The position numbers and the translations under genes were made by a program. A stretch of 64,000 nt of DNA from Pyxidicoccus sp. MSG2. Its GTDB lineage: Bacteria > Myxococcota > Myxococcia > Myxococcales > Myxococcaceae. Below the pieces are notes generated by a model. The model made no database searches, had not been told where the DNA came from, and was given only the letters and a program-made list of their open reading frames with translations. Of the stretch, positions 61,086 through 64,000 are shown one piece after another. Each line of letters begins with the position of its first letter. Within the stretch, counting starts at the first letter, position 1. The stretch is taken from NCBI RefSeq assembly GCF_026626705.1, contig NZ_JAPNKC010000001.1, positions 1,426,001-1,490,000 of the forward strand, written 5' to 3'.

Positions 61086-61864
61086 GACTCGGAGCCGTTG
61101 AGGAAGAAGAAGGACACACCCAGCTCGAACATCAGCTGGTTGCGCAGGTAGTTGTCGGTGGTGCGGCTCTTCTCCACGTAGATGAGGTCACGCACCTCGG
61201 TGCGCAGCGTCACCCAGCGGTTGAAGAAGAAGCGCGCGCCGACACCCAGGTTGCCGCCGCCGGTCATGTAGTTCTTCGCGCCGGTGGGCGTGGACAGCTC
61301 CGGGCCGCGGTACTGCACCGCGGAGGCGCCCACGACACCGTACAGGTCGAAGCTGACGAACTTCTCCGCCAGCAGCGACAGCTTCCCGTAGATGGGCGCC
61401 CACTGGACGTCCGCGCCGGCCAGCAGCTTGAGCTGGCCGGGGGCCTGCCCGTCGAGCTGGTTCATGGTGGGCGAGCCGCACCCACGCGTGGCGCCGCCGT
61501 CGGTGCCGTCGGTGAAGGTGCAGATCTGCGCCGCGCCGGCCACGGTGTTGAGCGCGTAGCCCAGGCGCAGGCCGACGCCCAGCGTCTCCAGCGGGTGGTA
61601 GGTGAGCGTGCCGCCGAAGATGTACTTGCTGAAGAAGGCGTCGCGCAGCGACACCGAGGCGGACGGGCTGAACTCGAAGCGCCCCTTCTTGAGGAACAGG
61701 TGCCCGGAGACGGGGCGCACGCGCTCGCGCAGCGGCCCGAGCCGGTCCTTGTCCACCTCGGAGACGTCGCCGGCCTCCTCCTCCTCCTTGGAGGAGGACT
61801 GGGCGTGGCCCAGCGCGGGCACCACGAGGCACAGCGCCAGGAGCAGACGGAGGGTCCACTTCAT
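61082..61864 (-). CDS. gltA: Outer-membrane beta-barrel, probable gliding-motility protein GltA
   Basis: 260 residues from ATG 61864 (MKWTLRLL); the frame is open to 62179 but that part is antisense-like sequence within gltB. The signal peptide ends LGHAQ (about 22). After a short charged linker (SSSKEEEEAGD) the rest is amphipathic strands with aromatic girdles, ending LGVSFFFLNGSES. FLKKGRFEFSPSASVSL parallels the sister protein's YRKKGRFELTPLVSISV, so the two barrels are paralogues. Both ends overlap neighbours by 4 bp. Confidence 0.75.
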   Translation of the reverse strand: MKWTLRLLLALCLVVPALGHAQSSSKEEEEAGDVSEVDKDRLGPLRERVRPVSGHLFLKKGRFEFSPSASVSLRDAFFSKYIFGGTLTYHPLETLGVGLRLGYALNTVAGAAQICTFTDGTDGGATRGCGSPTMNQLDGQAPGQLKLLAGADVQWAPIYGKLSLLAEKFVSFDLYGVVGASAVQYRGPELSTPTGAKNYMTGGGNLGVGARFFFNRWVTLRTEVRDLIYVEKSRTTDNYLRNQLMFELGVSFFFLNGSES

Positions 61865-62691
61865 TCCGCGTCCCTCCCCGTCGAGCTGAACGGCAGGAAC
61901 AGCGAGATGCCGGCGTTGAGGGTCATCATGTTCTGGATGGCGCCCTTGCTGCTGCCCAGGGGCTGATCCACGTAGGAGGTGTTGATGAGGGCCACGTTCA
62001 CGGCCAGGTAGTCCTTGGCCACGAAGCGCATGCCCAGGCCCAGGTCGGCGGCCGGGTTGAGGCCGCGGTCGGGCAGCGCGGACGTCTCCGTCCGCACCAC
62101 GCCGGCGCCCGCCAGCAGGTAACCGTCGAAGTGGAGGATGGAGTTGAGGAACGCCACCTTGCCGTACAGCGGGCTCCACTCCAGGTCACCCATCGCGGAC
62201 CACTCGGGCACCGAGTTGTAGATCTTGCTGTTGAAGGTGCGCTTGGCCGTCCGCACGTCGTCGGAGGGCACCACCTGCATCACCGACGCGCGGCCGGCGA
62301 TGGCGAGCGTGTCCGCCAGGTACCAGGCGCCGCGCAAGGACGCGCCCACCTTGGAGTAGAACGGATCATTCACCGAGATGCTGACGAGCGGCGTCAGCTC
62401 GAAGCGACCCTTCTTTCGGTAGACCTTGCGCTGGACGCTCTTCACCCGGTCCTCCTGGGTGATGTCGGTCAGCGGTGCGATGGCCTCGGGCTCTGGAGTC
62501 TCCTCCGCGGTGGCGGCCACGGCGGGCGTGGCTTCCTCCGCGGGCGGTGCAGCGGGTGGGTCCTCGGAAGAAGGGGACGGCGCGGCAGGAGACTCTTCCT
62601 TCGTCAGGTCGAGTCCCATGCCTTCCTGGCTCTGCGCGGGCGCCAGGGAGGGCACCAGACACAGGGCGAGCAGCAACGTGGGGCGGTTCAA
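61861..62691 (-). CDS. gltB: Outer-membrane beta-barrel, probable gliding-motility protein GltB
   Basis: 276 residues from TTG 62691, with GGAG 9 nt upstream; the frame runs on to 62790 but only this start exposes the signal peptide (MNRPTLLLALCLVPSLAPAQ). A Pro/Ala/Glu linker (about 25-75) with GMGLDLT is followed by barrel strands beginning KGRFELTPLVSIS and ending ISLFLPF. It is the first gene of the operon. A sigma-70-like promoter lies 70-100 bp upstream. Confidence 0.72.
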   Translation of the reverse strand: MNRPTLLLALCLVPSLAPAQSQEGMGLDLTKEESPAAPSPSSEDPPAAPPAEEATPAVAATAEETPEPEAIAPLTDITQEDRVKSVQRKVYRKKGRFELTPLVSISVNDPFYSKVGASLRGAWYLADTLAIAGRASVMQVVPSDDVRTAKRTFNSKIYNSVPEWSAMGDLEWSPLYGKVAFLNSILHFDGYLLAGAGVVRTETSALPDRGLNPAADLGLGMRFVAKDYLAVNVALINTSYVDQPLGSSKGAIQNMMTLNAGISLFLPFSSTGRDAE

Positions 62692-62761
62692 ATCCGGAGG
62701 CTCCGTGAAGGGAGGGGGGCGTAACTGCCACCGGGGGTACAGCGCGACTCTCGGTTTCCGC

Positions 62762-62790
62762 ATCCTATCGGTCGCATTCCCAACCATCAA
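62762..62790 (-). promoter_or_regulatory. Candidate promoter of the gltB-gltA-gltC operon
   Basis: TTGATG (62790-62785), 17 bp, TAGGAT (62767-62762) on the minus strand. The start would be near 62755, giving a 60-nt leader with a GGAG before the TTG start. Confidence 0.45.
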
Positions 62791-62872
62791 CCATGCCGCG
62801 CACGCCTGGTTACCCTGTATCCCTCCGGTATTCCTTCACATTTCCACTGGCTCAGACCGTGGTACGGGGGCG

Positions 62873-62900
62873 TTGGCGCAAGAGGGTGCTGTGCTACCCT
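62873..62900 (+). promoter_or_regulatory. Candidate promoter of the gltK-like gene
   Basis: TTGGCG (62873-62878), 16 bp, TACCCT (62895-62900), about 60 bp before ATG 62959. Weak match. Confidence 0.3.
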
Positions 62901-62958
62901 TCCCTGCGCTGTCGCGGGTCCAGAGGTCCCGCGCCCCTCCCCCCTGCTTAGAGGTGTC

Positions 62959-63483
62959 ATGAAGATGTCCGTGCGAACCGCCCTCCTGATGTCCGCCGCG
63001 CTGCTTCTGGGTGGCTGCGAGGTCAGCAGCGAAATCGGCAAGGAGTGCACCCTGGTGCGCAAGGCGAGCCCCGAGGAGGAGCAGGAGTTCGGCCGCAAGT
63101 TCATGCCCATCCTCGAGAAGGAAGTGGCCCCGAAGCAGGACTTCATCTCCTTCGGCTCCATCGAGTGCGAGGACCTCATCTGCGTGCGCGACGCGGCCTT
63201 CCCCCGCGCCACCAACGAGGACGGCTCGGTGAACCCGAACGCCGAGGCCAAGGGCTACTGCAGCAAGGAGTGCGTGGAAGGCTCCAACGCGTGCGAGGTG
63301 AAGGACACCAGCGGCGTGCTGGAGGGGCTGCCGGAGCGCATGGGTTGCCGGGCCCTCCTGTTGGATCAGGACACGCTGGATGCCCTGCGCTCCTCGGACG
63401 AGGGCTTCTACCGGCGGACGTTCGGCGAGAACAACTCGCCCTTCTTCTGCGCGGGCGCCCCGGTGGCACAGTCGGGCAACTGA
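62959..63483 (+). CDS. gltK: Lipoprotein, probable gliding-motility protein GltK
   Basis: 174 residues, GAGG 4-5 nt before the ATG. The signal peptide ends in lipobox LLGGC (Cys about 20). The mature part is soluble with seven further Cys (ECTLV, ECEDLICV, YCSKECV, ACEVK, GCRALL, FFCAG), suggesting a disulfide-rich fold. The name rests on its position next to the gltBAC-like genes and on its being a lipoprotein, not on a distinctive motif. Divergent orientation relative to gltB is seen here. A hairpin terminator follows. Confidence 0.6.
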   Translation: MKMSVRTALLMSAALLLGGCEVSSEIGKECTLVRKASPEEEQEFGRKFMPILEKEVAPKQDFISFGSIECEDLICVRDAAFPRATNEDGSVNPNAEAKGYCSKECVEGSNACEVKDTSGVLEGLPERMGCRALLLDQDTLDALRSSDEGFYRRTFGENNSPFFCAGAPVAQSGN

Positions 63484-63495
63484 ACTTTTTCCGGC

Positions 63496-63520
63496 GCGGG
63501 GGGTAGACCTTTTCCCCCGC
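63496..63520 (+). terminator. Hairpin after the gltK-like gene
   Basis: GCGGGGG and CCCCCGC pair perfectly with an 11-nt loop, 13 bp past the stop codon. Confidence 0.5.
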
Positions 63521-63569
63521 TTCGTTCGTAAAGGCAGGGCCCGCGTCGTTTGCGCCAGGAGCCCTGCCC

Positions 63570-64000
63570 ATGAACCGAACGGTCCTCTTCCTCAGCCTCG
63601 CCGGTGGCCTCGCCCTCACCGCCCTGGTGCTGGGGCTGCCGCAGCTGGGAGTGGTGAAGCCCCCGCAGCCTCCGGTCCCCGTGGTGGTGGTGACGCCCCC
63701 GGTGCCCCCCACCCCGCCCCAGCCCGTGACGGCGACGCCCGGCTCGCTCACCATGACGAGCCGCCTGTCGCACCCCTACATCCCCGCGGGCACCTCCGAG
63801 GTCTTCGCCACGGTGGACCTGACGGGCGCCGAGGTGCCGGGGGCGAAGCGCAGCGCGGTGAACCTGGCGCTGGTCATCGACCGCTCGGGCTCCATGAGCG
63901 GCTACAAGCTGGCCCAGGCGAAGCAGGCCGCGCGGCACCTCGTGAGCCTGCTGCGTGACGAGGACCGGCTGGCCATCATCCACTACGGCTCGGACGTGAA
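63570..64000 (+). CDS. VWA-domain exported protein, 3' truncated
   Basis: The frame opens at ATG 63570 and is still open at the window end (143 residues seen). A hydrophobic N-terminus (about 1-28) could be a signal peptide or anchor. A Pro/Val-rich linker (30-55) is followed by a beta region (VFATVDLTGAEVPG) and the start of a von Willebrand A domain. The MIDAS sequence is DRSGSMSG at about 109-116 in LALVIDRSGSMSG, followed by KQAARHLVSLLRDEDRLAII. VWA domains bind proteins through a divalent metal. The rest lies outside the window. Confidence 0.85.
   Translation, partial: MNRTVLFLSLAGGLALTALVLGLPQLGVVKPPQPPVPVVVVTPPVPPTPPQPVTATPGSLTMTSRLSHPYIPAGTSEVFATVDLTGAEVPGAKRSAVNLALVIDRSGSMSGYKLAQAKQAARHLVSLLRDEDRLAIIHYGSDV

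Overview
The window is about 70% GC, with dense coding, long antisense open frames caused by third-position GC, and several deltaproteobacterial (Myxococcota) hallmarks. These are C-terminal MYXO-CTERM sorting tails on two secreted proteins, three Ser/Thr kinases of the Pkn type, a sigma-54 enhancer-binding protein, MopE-type metal-binding repeats, and what looks like the gliding-motility gene group gltK / gltB-gltA-gltC. Together with a pair resembling the MXAN_2561 / MXAN_2562 families, this points to a Myxococcaceae chromosome (Myxococcus, Corallococcus or Pyxidicoccus). I see no tRNA, rRNA, CRISPR, insertion sequence or prophage. The window reads as chromosomal backbone.

Layout. 1-3.7 kb: operon of a VTC-domain (polyphosphate polymerase type) protein, a thymidylate-kinase-like protein fused to a tandem-repeat array, a DUF4956 membrane protein and a lipoprotein. 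3.8-11.3 kb: a PKD/MYXO-CTERM metallophosphatase, an RsmB/NOP RNA methyltransferase with a Ser/Arg/Glu/Pro repeat tail, an M61 peptidase, a zinc-finger membrane protein and a small lipoprotein. 11.5-13.7 kb: rnhB, a DUF2325 gene and a histidine phosphatase, translationally coupled. 13.7-20.1 kb: an alpha-oxoamine synthase, a frameshifted acs, a lipoprotein, a Nudix hydrolase and an M50 protease. 20.3-25.1 kb: a membrane protein and an operon ending in a MoaD-MoaE fusion. 25.2-30.9 kb: the envelope/translation cluster uppS-cdsA-rseP-rlpA-tsaB plus a degenerate aspartate-semialdehyde dehydrogenase homologue.

31-36.2 kb: a short-chain dehydrogenase and a WYL regulator diverge from one shared palindromic operator, followed by a TPR-like protein and a MopE-type lipoprotein. 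36.3-48.2 kb: three Ser/Thr kinases, a pseudouridine synthase, yjbQ, dinB, a cupredoxin-like protein and a sigma-54 activator with a degenerate FHA domain. This activator faces a discoidin/Vps62-like lipoprotein across a region that carries a close match to a -24/-12 promoter and ACGCGT-centred palindromes 21 bp apart. 51-59 kb: an EamA transporter, a poly(A) polymerase, a methyltransferase, an App1-like HAD protein, plsX and an MFS transporter. 59-64 kb: the putative glt motility operon (TPR protein plus two outer-membrane barrels), the divergent lipoprotein, and the start of a VWA-domain protein that runs off the end.

Cross-cutting points: many gene pairs overlap by 4 bp (ATGA, GTGA, TTGA), implying translational coupling. 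About eight genes have a TAnnnT hexamer 6-12 nt before the ATG and no Shine-Dalgarno sequence, which suggests leaderless transcripts. Assignments rest on reading the translated sequence; no database search was possible.
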